Positions 26,583-35,218 of a DNA stretch of 45,933 bases are shown here, piece by piece (the first letter of the stretch is position 1; each line of letters starts with the position of its first letter). The translations under genes were made by a program, and so were the position numbers. The notes under the pieces are model-generated. The model saw only the letters and a program-made list of their open reading frames with translations. It ran no database searches and was not told the DNA's origin. This DNA is from Candidatus Kuenenia stuttgartensis (GTDB lineage: Bacteria; Planctomycetota; Planctomycetia; Planctomycetales; Planctomycetaceae), in contig CAMDPK010000045.1 in assembly GCA_945904015.1 (NCBI GenBank), positions 1-45,933 on the forward strand, in the 5' to 3' direction.

Positions 26583-27299
26583 ATGTCGAGCGACTTAGAA
26601 CGCCAGTCGTTGCCCGTTGCCAATTGCTGAACGACGACGGCGAAGACGTTGCCGGGCGCAACGACGATACCCTCGAATCCTTCTTCCAGCCGTGGCGAGC
26701 TGATCGCCAAGATTGGCACGATCATCTCGGCGCTGATGGCGTCGAGTTGCTGCTGGCTGCCAGTGCTGTTGTTGGCGGTCGGCGTCTCCGGCGCGGGGAT
26801 CGCCTCGGCGTTGGAAGCCTATCGGCCGATCTTCATGGTCGTCACGTTCTGCTTCCTGGGGATGGCGTTTTACTTCACCTACCGGCCTCGGCGAGTGGCC
26901 AACACAGCGGCCGATTGTTGCGCACCGTCCACCGAGCCCCTTGGCAAGCGGCGGTTCAACATGATGGCGTTCAACAAAGTCATGTTGTGGGCCGTCACGC
27001 TGATGGCCATCGTGTTTCTCTTCTTTCCGCAGGCCGTGACCGGATTGATTGGCACCGGCAGCGACAAAATGACGGCGGACATGACTCGCACCGAGGTCAA
27101 GATCATCGGCATGACGTGTTATGGCTGAGCGGCCAAGGCCGCAGCGGCCCTGCATCAAGCACCGGGTGTGCTTGCCGTTCAAATTGATTATGAAAAGCGT
27201 CTCGCCACGATCGGCACGCAGCGCGACAAAGCGGTGCCGCGCGACGAACTGATCAAGTCGCTCAAGTCGATCGGGTATAGTGGCGAGTTCGTCGAGTAG
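26583..27299 (+). CDS. MerT-HMA fusion selenoprotein, mercury transport type
   Basis: 238 residues when TGA 26628 (Sec16) and TGA 27126 (Sec182) are read through. AGGAG lies 7 nt before the ATG. The N-terminal tail has NCU (vicinal Cys-Sec). The MerT part has the first helix with SSCCWLPVLLLAVGVSG, a second at YRPIFMVVTFCFLGMAFYF, and a third at MLWAVTLMAIVFLFFP. The C-terminal domain is HMA with KIIGMTCYGU, CxxU replacing CxxC, then AKAAAALHQAPGVLAV and LIKSLKSIGYSG. The order (cytoplasmic helix Cys pair plus HMA) fits import and hand-over of Hg(II) as in MerT/MerP. No merA reductase is in view. It ends 15 nt from a convergent thioredoxin gene. Confidence 0.9.
26647..26663 (+). promoter_or_regulatory. 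SECIS-like hairpin after the first MerT-HMA UGA
   Basis: Stem CGTTGC/GCAACG with loop CGGGC, beginning 19 nt after the T of TGA 26628. Confidence 0.7.
27156..27174 (+). promoter_or_regulatory. SECIS-like hairpin after the second MerT-HMA UGA
   Basis: Stem CAAGCAC/GTGCTTG (7 perfect pairs) with loop CGGGT, the loop at 37 nt after the T of TGA 27126, near the upper limit for bacterial SECIS spacing. Confidence 0.7.
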
Positions 27300-27333
27300 C
27301 CCCGTCGTGATGCGTTACGGTTTGCCGACGGGG
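27300..27333. terminator. Possible bidirectional terminator between convergent genes
   Basis: CCCCGTCG (27300-27307) pairs with CGACGGGG (27326-27333) across an 18-nt loop. It covers the 15-nt gap between the MerT-HMA and thioredoxin stops. There is no T tract, so the assignment is tentative. Confidence 0.4.
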
Positions 27334-28430
27334 CGTTCCGCGAGCAGCGCGTCAACGGCTTTGTCGAGTTCATCGCCCTTTGTGTCCTTGAACCGGATCA
27401 CTCCACGAGCATCGAGGACATAGATGGCAGGGCGCTCGGTGACGTCCCATTTCGTCTGGATTGGCCCGTCCGGGCTGCCTTGGTCCCACCAGCTTCGCCA
27501 GGTGATTTCTTCTTTTGCGAGCGTCTTCTTCAGTTCTTCGCGATCCTCGTCGCTGTTGATGCCGAGGAAGACGAAGCGTTTCTCTTGATCTTGCAAACGT
27601 TTCACGAGCGACCGCTCGTGCGGGTACATCTCCCGGCAGGGGCCTCACCAATGCCCCCAGAAGCTGAGCACCACGACCTTGCCGCGATGCTCGCTGAGCT
27701 TGAACGTCTTGCCGAAGATGTCTTCGCCTTCAATCTCCGGAGCGACCCGGCCGATCGACAAGTGGCGGATGCGAAAGAGAGCCTTCTCGGCGATCTCGCC
27801 CAACTTGCCATCGGAGGTCGGCACGTCGGCGAACGACTTGAGCATCAACTCGTAGTGTTGCTCGCGTTTCTTTTCCAACTGTTCGAGGTCGAGCGATTTC
27901 AGATGCTTGCCGTACTCCGCGCCGTAGAACTGCATCACGCGGTCGGCCGACTCCGGTTCCTTTTTCAATTGGTCAACAACGCTCGCCTGTTGGTCGAGCA
28001 GATAAGCCAATTGCCGACACGCCTGGCCGCGCACTTTTTCGTTGCGACTCTTTTCCAGTGCCGTTCGCAGCAACTTCTCCGCAGCGACCGTCGGAGTCCG
28101 CGCGACGTGCCGACAAGCCGCGCCGAATTGTTCGTCGTTGAGATGATCGCGTTCCAGCAATCCCAAGGCACGCGTCGCTTCGGGGCGGAGACGGAGTTTG
28201 GTCAGCACCCAGACCAATGAGTCGATCGCGACCGGATCGCTGGGGTGTTGCTCAGCCAGTTCGAGAAATAGCGCGGCCAACTCCGGGGCCTTCGCGCCCT
28301 CTTCGTACTCGTCGAGCAGCTTCTGATACCGAGCGGCCGGCGCAGTCGATTCTTTCTGCGACGCATTCGCCGGGACGACGTAGAAAAGAATCAGCATCAG
28401 GCTCAAGCCGCAAATGATCTTGGATGACAT
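27315..28430 (-). CDS. Thioredoxin-like (TlpA/ResA type) selenoprotein with UGPC active site
   Basis: 371 residues when the minus-strand TGA (27647-27645) is read as Sec262. The ATG at 28430 follows AAAGGA. A signal peptide (ICGLSLMLILFYVVPANAS) precedes a helical domain of about 220 residues (HPSDPVAIDSLVWVLTK, LRTALEKSRNEKVRGQACR). The C-terminal redoxin domain has GKVVVLSFWGHW-UGPC-REMYPHERS, NSDEDREELKKTL and the cis-Pro-type RPAIYVLDARG. Sec replaces the attacking Cys of WCGPC, which would raise redox reactivity. It is probably a periplasmic thiol oxidoreductase. Conventional calling would give two fragments. A perfect hairpin follows the TGA. Confidence 0.92.
27603..27620 (-). promoter_or_regulatory. 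SECIS-like hairpin of the thioredoxin-like protein
   Basis: Stem CACGAGC/GCTCGTG (7 perfect pairs) with loop GGTC, loop starting 34 nt after the T of TGA. GGTC is also the core of the E. coli fdhF SECIS loop. Confidence 0.8.
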
Positions 28431-28449
28431 GCTCTGTCCTTTCAGCCCT

Positions 28450-28609
28450 GGAGTGCTGCGGCTCGACGCAGCCCTCCATTCGATTGAAATAGCGATGTTC
28501 AAAGTCCCTCAAACGTTGCGACGACAGCTCGCTGAGCGCACGCCGCCGTCATGGCAATCAACGTCGTCATTCCAAATGAATGGAGGGCTGCGTCGAGCCG
28601 CAGCACTCC
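28450..28609. repeat. Palindromic element, perfect 32-nt arms
   Basis: Arms 28450-28481 and 28578-28609 are exact reverse complements around a 96-nt loop, the longest loop in the set; core GTGCTGCGGCTCGACGCAGC. It lies between the peroxidase gene and the thioredoxin-like gene. Confidence 0.95.
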
Positions 28610-28614
28610 AAGGA

Positions 28615-29913
28615 CTAGCGTCTTCTTTTGAGTCGCACAAACGGATCAGAAAACTTTGGGTCGGAGATCAGCGATTCGTCGGTGAGCGTCTTCAGGAACG
28701 CCACCAGCGCCGCTTTTTGTTCGCCGGTCAGTTGGAATCCGATCGTGGCACGTTCGCCCTTCTGTTCACCGAATGCCAAGCCAAGATTCTCGTGAGGATG
28801 CACGCCGCGGCTGTAATGTTCGACGACCTCCTCCAGCGTTTTGAATCGTCCATCGTGCATGAACGGCGCGGTGAGCGCGATGTTTCGCAGGGACGGCGCT
28901 TTGAACTTGCCGTCGTTGGACGGCGTAAACGGGTCGTTGGTCGGTCGGCCCAGTGACCCCAGTCCTGGATCCTTGGATTTCAGATCGAGCCCGTTGTTGA
29001 ACGCTTTGGGCATGCCGAACGTCGGTGGGATATGGCAATGCGCGCAACCCATCTCCGCGACTCCGCCGATACCGTCGATGAATAGCGACTTGCCGAGATT
29101 CTCCTGGTCCGTGAATTTCTCAAACGCCGCCGAGTAATTGCCGTCGGCGGCATCCGCGGCGTGATCGAACTTGGCATTCAATGCGACCATGCTGCGCAGG
29201 AATTGCGCGACCGCTTTGGCGAGCCGGTCGCTGGTCACTTCGGGAGAGCCGAACGCGGCGGCGAAGAATGGCGGGTAATACGGCAGCTTCTGGAGTTTGG
29301 CCTCCAGTTCCTTCAATTCCATTCCCATTTCGACGCGGTCCTGAATCGGCATGAGCACCTGCGCTTCCAGAGTCGCGGCTCGTTCGTCCCAGAAGAATCC
29401 AGGCTGAGCACCTTTGAGATTCGTGTACCGCAGATTTGCCAGGCCCATCGAGTTGCGTCCGGTGCGTCCCCCTTCGAATCCCACGCTGAGTGGTTTCGGG
29501 TCGGAGAAGCCCAGCCTCTGTTCATGGCAGGTTGCGCAGGACACGGTGTAGTTGCGTGAAAGTTGTGTGTCGTAAAACAATAACCTGCCCAGTGCCGCGC
29601 CCTCGTTGGTCAACACGTTTTGCTCGGTCGAGTTATCGAACTGCGCGAACTCCGCGGCATCAACATGCTTGGGCAATCGAACCGACGTGTAATCATCTGA
29701 TCGCTGCGGCAGCAGCGGCACATCAACGCCGCCGAACGTCGCGCGCAGAGCTGTTCGTTCGCGGTCGTTCAGGGTGCCGTCTTTGTCTGCGTCAAATCGG
29801 CGCAGTAGAGCGTCGCGACGAAACGTATTGACGGACAGTGCCGGCTCCTCGGCCAAGACACTCAGCGCGAGCAAGCAGAGAGTAAAAACAAGGCTCGTTC
29901 GAAGTCTGGACAT
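28615..29913 (-). CDS. Exported di-haem cytochrome c peroxidase/MauG-family protein
   Basis: 432 residues. A signal peptide (LVFTLCLLALSVLAEE) leads to an EF-hand-like loop (DADKDGTLNDRE), then two c-type haem sites, CATCH (about residue 150) and CAHCH (about residue 290). Flanking blocks such as GRLLFYDTQLSRNYTVSC, TGRNSMGLANLRY and APSLRNIALTAPFMHDG are typical of the family. The periplasmic enzyme reduces hydrogen peroxide or carries out long-range oxidation. It is upstream of the thioredoxin-like selenoprotein on the same strand, about 185 nt apart with a palindromic element between, so a shared role in peroxide defence is possible. The EF-hand is an uncommon addition. Confidence 0.93.
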   Translation of the reverse strand: MSRLRTSLVFTLCLLALSVLAEEPALSVNTFRRDALLRRFDADKDGTLNDRERTALRATFGGVDVPLLPQRSDDYTSVRLPKHVDAAEFAQFDNSTEQNVLTNEGAALGRLLFYDTQLSRNYTVSCATCHEQRLGFSDPKPLSVGFEGGRTGRNSMGLANLRYTNLKGAQPGFFWDERAATLEAQVLMPIQDRVEMGMELKELEAKLQKLPYYPPFFAAAFGSPEVTSDRLAKAVAQFLRSMVALNAKFDHAADAADGNYSAAFEKFTDQENLGKSLFIDGIGGVAEMGCAHCHIPPTFGMPKAFNNGLDLKSKDPGLGSLGRPTNDPFTPSNDGKFKAPSLRNIALTAPFMHDGRFKTLEEVVEHYSRGVHPHENLGLAFGEQKGERATIGFQLTGEQKAALVAFLKTLTDESLISDPKFSDPFVRLKRRR

Positions 29914-29954
29914 GCTCGCCTTTTATCACGCGGGGCGGACGCCTGAAAGCAGTC

Positions 29955-30067
29955 GCGACAGAATCATGTTTCACACAATCATGAAAACCAAATCAGCTCT
30001 CTATTCCGGACTGTTGCCTGGAATTCTTCCGTCTGTTTGCATCATTCTGTGAAACATGATTCTGTCG
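29955..30067. repeat. Palindromic element, perfect 20-nt arms
   Basis: CGACAGAATCATGTTTCACA at 29955 and its exact reverse complement at 30048-30067, around a 73-nt loop. It occupies the space between the divergent peroxidase and SenB-like genes, so promoters must lie around or inside it. Confidence 0.9.
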
Positions 30068-30093
30068 TTCCTCTTCAGCCAAGATCGAAAACC

Positions 30094-31041
30094 ATGCGTC
30101 TGTTGATCGTCACACCGGCACCGAAGGGATCTCGCAAAGGGAATCGCATCACGGCGGATCGCTGGGCGCGATTGTTACGAGAACTGGGGCATCGTGTCGC
30201 AATTGCCGATGCTTTCCGAGACCAGCCCTGCGAAGTGCTGATCGGTCTGCATGCTCGAAAGAGCGCCGCGTCGATTCGGCGCTATCGAGTGAAGCGGCCT
30301 GACGGACGGCTGGTCGTCGTGCTGACCGGGACCGACTTGTATCACGATTTGCCGCAGAGCCGCGCCGCTCAGCGCTCGATTGAATTGGCCGATCGGCTAG
30401 TCGTGTTGCAAGCTCAAGCGGTCGACGCACTGCCACGCGGATTGCAGGCCAAAGCGCGAGTCATCGTCCAATCGGCGGTCGGACCAACGTCGCGGCCTGC
30501 CGCGCGGAAGGACGGCTTCGAAGTGTGCGTGGTCGGCCACTTGCGTCCCGTGAAGGATCCGTTTCGCACGGCAATGGCCGCACGGCGGCTGCCACCACAA
30601 TCGCACATCATCGTCTCGCATTTGGGGGCGGCGCTCGACCCGAAAATGGAACACCGAGCTCGCGCCGAAATGCTCCTCAATCCGCGCTATTGCTGGCTGG
30701 GAGACTTGCCCCACGCGCAAGCTCTGCGCGTGTTGGCTCGCAGCCGATTGTTGGTCAACAGCTCGAAGATGGAAGGGGGGGCAAATGCCATTTGTGAAGC
30801 GTTGGCGTGTGGTGTGCCTGTGCTGTCCTCGCGAATCGCTGGTTCCATCGGACTGCTGGGCGAAGATTATCCGGGCTACTTTGAATTCGGCGATACGTTG
30901 GAATTGGCGTCCCTGTTGAGTCGCTTCGAGTCGGATGCCGCGTTTCGAGAGCGACTGAAGTCCCGCTGCCGGGATCTCGCACGGATTGTGGAACCGCAAC
31001 GCGAGCGGGCTGCGTGGCGGCGATTGCTGTCAGAACTGTGA
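30094..31041 (+). CDS. senB: SenB-like selenosugar synthase (TIGR04348-type glycosyltransferase)
   Basis: 315 residues. The N-terminus MRLLIVTPAPKGSRKGNRIT is typical of the family once called TIGR04348 and now known as the selenoneine-pathway selenosugar synthase SenB, which makes a carbon-selenium bond from selenophosphate and a UDP-sugar. Other matching blocks are VVVLTGTDLYHDLP, VCVVGHLRPVKDPFR, RYCWLGDLPHAQALRVL and NSSKMEGGANAICEALACG. The ATG at 30094 gives the family start. SenA and SelD are not in the window. Its place beside six selenoprotein candidates is strong context for selenium use, but substrate and product here are unproven. Confidence 0.88.
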   Translation: MRLLIVTPAPKGSRKGNRITADRWARLLRELGHRVAIADAFRDQPCEVLIGLHARKSAASIRRYRVKRPDGRLVVVLTGTDLYHDLPQSRAAQRSIELADRLVVLQAQAVDALPRGLQAKARVIVQSAVGPTSRPAARKDGFEVCVVGHLRPVKDPFRTAMAARRLPPQSHIIVSHLGAALDPKMEHRARAEMLLNPRYCWLGDLPHAQALRVLARSRLLVNSSKMEGGANAICEALACGVPVLSSRIAGSIGLLGEDYPGYFEFGDTLELASLLSRFESDAAFRERLKSRCRDLARIVEPQRERAAWRRLLSEL

Positions 31042-31079
31042 CGCCACGGGTTCGATTTCGTAGCGAGTTCGGAATCGGT

Positions 31080-32045
31080 TCAATTGTCGGCCACGACTTC
31101 ACGGCTGCGCGGAGTGATCAGTCGGGCGACGACGCGGATGTTGGTGCTGGCTGAGAGAAATTTGGCGTGGCCGTCGGCGAAGAGGACATTCGCGATGCCA
31201 GAGTGAAAGCTGTAGATCTCTCCGTCGTTGTGGCAGTTGATGGTGCAGGAACCGGGAGGGGATGCCAGAGCGTCGGGCTTGGCTCCGTGCAAAAAGAAAT
31301 CTTGTTCGTCGTCGGCCCAGCCACCACCGGGAAGCACCGTGTTCATCGGATCGATCTTTCCGCGGATGTACCACACCGGACGACCAGCGTCCTCGGCGAT
31401 GGTGATTGTCGAACTGGTGCCGTCGCGAATGTCGCCAATTCGACTCTGGGTAAAGTTCACCTGCAAAGCTCCCACGCCTCCTTCGGACTGCTTGTCGACC
31501 AAACCGGTTCCGGTCAGCAGAGAACCCACACCTTCCACGGGCGAGTAGTCCGCACATGCTCGCGGGCCTGCAAAGGAAACTCCGCCAACGGTGATCGGTT
31601 TGCTGTCGATCCGATTCGAGTTCGGCGTCGAGGGACATTGGAAGACAGCAAGCTGCGTCGGAATGACAGACGTGTTCGGAGTCTCAAACCAATTCACTCG
31701 AAAGTCGTAACGTTTTGCCAAGCTGCTCTGTTCCACGAACGGCAACAATCTAGCGAGGGCTGCGGCCTGCTTGCGTCCCGTTTGCGTTGGCGTTGTCCGA
31801 GTCGCAGTCGGGAACATTCCCCACTGGCCTTCGTAATTGTGCAGTGCCAGGCCGATCTGCTTGAGGTTGTTCGAGCATTGCGACCGGCGAGCGGCTTCAC
31901 GAGCCTGCTGCACAGCAGGCAACAACAGCCCGATCAACAGGGCGATGATGGCAATCGCGACGAGCAGCTCAATCAAGCTGAACCCAGCTCGTCGTCCAGG
32001 TGCGATGTGCGTACTCATCGGCCGCCTCGCTTGCGGAGTTTTCAT
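31080..32045 (-). CDS. DUF1559 pseudopilin-like protein
   Basis: 321 residues from the ATG at 32045, behind GGAG. The type IV pilin-like leader ([20 protein letters not shown]) shows the cleavage site before Phe and the Glu5-type residue. Then [20 protein letters not shown] and a DUF1559 body with [18 protein letters not shown] and the C-terminal H-x-DG-type [12 protein letters not shown]. This is a large planctomycete family probably linked to type II secretion or a pilus-like apparatus. It stands alone here, convergent with the SenB-like gene. Confidence 0.95.
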   Translation of the reverse strand: MKTPQARRPMSTHIAPGRRAGFSLIELLVAIAIIALLIGLLLPAVQQAREAARRSQCSNNLKQIGLALHNYEGQWGMFPTATRTTPTQTGRKQAAALARLLPFVEQSSLAKRYDFRVNWFETPNTSVIPTQLAVFQCPSTPNSNRIDSKPITVGGVSFAGPRACADYSPVEGVGSLLTGTGLVDKQSEGGVGALQVNFTQSRIGDIRDGTSSTITIAEDAGRPVWYIRGKIDPMNTVLPGGGWADDEQDFFLHGAKPDALASPPGSCTINCHNDGEIYSFHSGIANVLFADGHAKFLSASTNIRVVARLITPRSREVVADN

Positions 32046-32326
32046 CACTGACTCCACGGAAAACTAGGTGCGCGACGGCCGGATTACAACCGCAATGATC
32101 GTTGCGGAGCGGATTTGGGGCTGCATCCGTCCCTGAGTTGATCGGTTGGCCCGGCTGATTTACGGTGACCGTCAGGATTCTTTTCGCACTCTGACCGGCG
32201 AAACAAAATATGCGGCTTCTTTCTGGGATCCTTGACGCATAATATATCGAGCCAATCCAAGTCCGGGTCACGGACTTTTCGGGAGTTCTTCCGAATCAGT
32301 GCCTTTCGTTTGACCGGTGCATTGCC

Positions 32327-33613
32327 TTGACCACTCTCGCGAACGCCACGGAATTCTTTGAGCATCTTCAGCAGAGCAAACTGCTGACGGACGCGCAGTT
32401 TGACGATGCGCTTGAGACGCTGGGAGAACTTTGCGAAAGCGACGCGATGACGGTCGCGAAGTCTCTCGTCAAAGCGGGTATCCTGACTCGATTTCAAGCA
32501 CAGCGACTGTTGGAGGGACGGACTCGCGGATTCTTCATCAATCAGTACCGCATTGACGAACTGCTCGGTTCGGGAGGCATGGGTTGGGCCTACATCGCGC
32601 GCGATCAGAAGACGGGCGAGGAAGTTGCCCTGAAGTTGTTGTGCGAGCAGAACTCCGAAGATGCCGGTCTGGTGACTCGGTTTCGGTTGGAGGCCGAGGC
32701 CGGGCAGCGGCTGAATCATCACGCCATCATTCGTACGCGCGAAGTCGGAAAGTCGGTCGGCCTGTATGGGCAAGTGCATTACATGGTGATGGACTTGGTT
32801 CGCGGAGTTGGCATCGACGAGTTCGTAGCTCTCGGAGGCCCGATCGCCTGGCCGGTGGCTTGTCAAATCGCGCAACATGTCGCGGCGGGGTTGCATCACG
32901 CGCATCGCAACGGACTGATCCATCGTGATCTCAAGCCGTCCAACGTTCTGGTGGATGAGTTCAGCAACGCGCACATTTTAGATTTTGGCTTGTCGGTGGC
33001 CTCGAAGTCGGTGCTCGATGATGAGTATTCGCTCGCGATGATCTTCGGCCAAGATTGCCTGGGGACCGCCGACTACATCGCCCCTGAGCAAGCTCGCGAC
33101 AGTTTCCAAGTCGATCGTCGAGCCGACCTCTACAGTCTGGGCGCGACGATGTACTTCATGCTCACCGGACGGGTCTTGTTTCCCGATTGTGAAAAGCGGT
33201 CTGAAAAAATCGACGCGCATTGGAATCGCGAGCCTCGGCCGATAGGCGAACTGGTTCCCGGACTGCCGGACGAAGTTGCTCGGATCGTCCACAAACTGCT
33301 GGCGAAGGATCGAGAATTGCGATTTGCCACGGCTCGCGATGTGGCGACGGTGTTGAAGCCATTCGCCGAAGCGAAGCGAGTGACGTTCAATTTCCAGCAG
33401 GTTTTGGATCGCCGATACGCAATCGCTCGGCAACGCGAGCGACTGTGGGACGAACGAGCCAAGCGTGCCGCTGCGGCCAGCAGCCTCTCGGTCTGCTCGG
33501 TCGATTCGAAGGCGACTCGACCCACGCAGGCTCAGTTGGAAACGGTCATTCGCAAAGACACGAAATTCGGTCAGCAGGCTGATGGATCGAAGACGGCTCC
33601 GCCGACTCCGTGA
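32327..33613 (+). CDS. Ser/Thr protein kinase
   Basis: 428 residues from a TTG start. The N-terminus (residues 1-65) is a short helical domain (DALETLGELCESD, LTRFQAQRLLEG), common in planctomycete kinases. The kinase domain follows: glycine loop LLGSGGMGWAYIARD, ATP Lys in EVALKLL, HRDLKPSN, DFG in LDFGLS, and GTADYIAPEQARD. The catalytic residues are all conserved, so it is probably active. The C-terminal 90 residues are charged with no recognised domain and no membrane segment. The 281 bases before it hold nothing I can name. Targets are unknown. Confidence 0.93.
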   Translation: MTTLANATEFFEHLQQSKLLTDAQFDDALETLGELCESDAMTVAKSLVKAGILTRFQAQRLLEGRTRGFFINQYRIDELLGSGGMGWAYIARDQKTGEEVALKLLCEQNSEDAGLVTRFRLEAEAGQRLNHHAIIRTREVGKSVGLYGQVHYMVMDLVRGVGIDEFVALGGPIAWPVACQIAQHVAAGLHHAHRNGLIHRDLKPSNVLVDEFSNAHILDFGLSVASKSVLDDEYSLAMIFGQDCLGTADYIAPEQARDSFQVDRRADLYSLGATMYFMLTGRVLFPDCEKRSEKIDAHWNREPRPIGELVPGLPDEVARIVHKLLAKDRELRFATARDVATVLKPFAEAKRVTFNFQQVLDRRYAIARQRERLWDERAKRAAAASSLSVCSVDSKATRPTQAQLETVIRKDTKFGQQADGSKTAPPTP

Positions 33614-33664
33614 CGATGGGCTCTCCCTGACGGCAGGTCTTTTGCTTCGGAGAAATGATTCGCC

Positions 33665-35209
33665 ATGCGAACGTGTTTGGCTTGTCTGTGTGCCGTTGGA
33701 CTGCTGTTGATCGCCGCCGCCTCCGCACCGGATGGAATGTGCCGAGTCACGCTGACGCTGACCGATGCCGACACCGGTCGGCCCTTGGCGGGAGTCGTGC
33801 GATTCATTCGCAAAGAGCGTGATCAGCGAGTCGTGCTGAAGCCGGCCGGGCTGGATTCGCGTGGCTGGGGACTCCTCGCAAAACAGCCGGATATCGCCGA
33901 CTGGTTCGTCGTGCCGCAGGCGGCGACGATCGAATTGCCACGACAAACTGTGACCATCGAAGCGTTTTCGGGACTCGAAACGGAGACTGCGAAAGTCGAA
34001 TTGGATCTCTCCAACGGCCAACCGCGCGACGTGTCGATTCCCCTGAAACGATTCCGCAAGTCCCACGAGCGAGGCTGGCGTTCGGCCAACACGCATTTGC
34101 ATCTGATGAAGCTGACTCGCGAGGAGTCAGACCGGTACTTGCGAGACTTTCCGGCAGCCGACGGTTTGGATGTGCTGTTCGTCTCGCACTTGAAGCGAGC
34201 CGGTGCGGATCAGGACTACATCACGAACCAGTATCCGACCGGGCGGCTCAAGTTTTTAGAGACGCGCGGCGTGCTGGTCTCCAACGGTGAGGAGCATCGG
34301 CACAACTTCGGAGCAGGCGGCGAGGGCTACGGCCACGTCATGCTGCTGGGTCTGAAGGAACTCGTGCAGCCAGTCAGTATTGGCGAAGGGATCGCGAAGA
34401 CTCCGCCAGATTTTCCGCCGCTCGCGATGGGACTCGAAAACGCTCACCAGCAGGACGGCACGGCGATCTGGTGCCACAACAACTGGGGTTTCGAAGACAT
34501 TCCCAACTGGCTGGCCGGACGTCTGGATGCTCAAAACATTTTTGACGGCGGCAGCCACGGAAGTTTCGCGGACAGTTTTTATCGCTACTTAAACGCGGGG
34601 CTGAAAGTCCCGTTCTCGACCGGCACTGATTGGTTCATGGACGACTTCGCTCGCGTGTACGCCGAGTTGGATGGCGACCTCACACCTGAATCCTGGCTGG
34701 CCGCGCTGCGTGCCGGACGCACCGTGATCACCAACGGCCCGCTGCTGGAGTTTCGAGTCAACAACGCTCGGATCGGCGACACGCTCGACTTGGTTCAACC
34801 GGGGGAGGTCACCATCACAGCGAGCGTGATCGGCCGCAGCAACTTTGAATTGCTGGAGATCGTCCAAAACGGACAAGTGATCGCGAGCGAATCGTCGGTC
34901 GCCGCTTCCGGTCACTTCACCGCGACGATCCGCAAGCCGATCAAGGTTTCCGAGCCGGGTTGGTTGGCCGCTCGCGTCAGCACCGCGAACAAAAACGAAT
35001 ACGGCCGCCCGCTGTTCGGCCACACGTCGGCCGTGTACCTCACGATCGACGGCCGTGCAATCCGTCGCGCCGCTGACGTGGCTTGGCTGCGTCATGAAGT
35101 CGAAGCCGCCCGCGCAACGATCACCGAGAAAGCTCAGTTCGATACCGCCGAGCAACGAGCGAAGGTGCTCGGCTTGTACGATCAAGCTATTCAAGAATTG
35201 TCGAAGTGA
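33665..35209 (+). CDS. Exported CehA/McbA-type PHP-fold hydrolase
   Basis: 514 residues with a signal peptide (CLACLCAVGLLLIAAASA). The N-terminal part resembles a carboxypeptidase-like beta domain (RVTLTLTDADTGRPLAGVV). A PHP-type metal site follows: WRSANTHLHLM, FVSHLKRAG, VSNGEEHRHNFG, TAIWCHNNWG and FSTGTDWFMDD. The C-terminal 200 residues are a beta sandwich (NARIGDTLDLVQPGEVT, SNFELLEIVQNG) with a helical tail. The CehA/McbA family contains metal-dependent phosphoesterase/esterase-like enzymes; the substrate here is unknown. It starts 52 nt after the kinase stop and may share its operon. Confidence 0.85.
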   Translation: MRTCLACLCAVGLLLIAAASAPDGMCRVTLTLTDADTGRPLAGVVRFIRKERDQRVVLKPAGLDSRGWGLLAKQPDIADWFVVPQAATIELPRQTVTIEAFSGLETETAKVELDLSNGQPRDVSIPLKRFRKSHERGWRSANTHLHLMKLTREESDRYLRDFPAADGLDVLFVSHLKRAGADQDYITNQYPTGRLKFLETRGVLVSNGEEHRHNFGAGGEGYGHVMLLGLKELVQPVSIGEGIAKTPPDFPPLAMGLENAHQQDGTAIWCHNNWGFEDIPNWLAGRLDAQNIFDGGSHGSFADSFYRYLNAGLKVPFSTGTDWFMDDFARVYAELDGDLTPESWLAALRAGRTVITNGPLLEFRVNNARIGDTLDLVQPGEVTITASVIGRSNFELLEIVQNGQVIASESSVAASGHFTATIRKPIKVSEPGWLAARVSTANKNEYGRPLFGHTSAVYLTIDGRAIRRAADVAWLRHEVEAARATITEKAQFDTAEQRAKVLGLYDQAIQELSK

Positions 35210-35218
35210 ATTCGGAGA

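Noticed and set aside
22770..28430. The TGA-interrupted genes as pseudogenes or sequencing errors
   Set aside because: All interruptions are TGA, at functional Cys positions, without frameshifts, with good ribosome sites, coupled overlaps and hairpins. Random decay would give TAA/TAG and frameshifts as well.
32046..32326. TTGACGCATAATATAT (about 32232) as a sigma-70 promoter
   Set aside because: The two boxes are only about 2 nt apart instead of 16-18, so it is not a usable pair.
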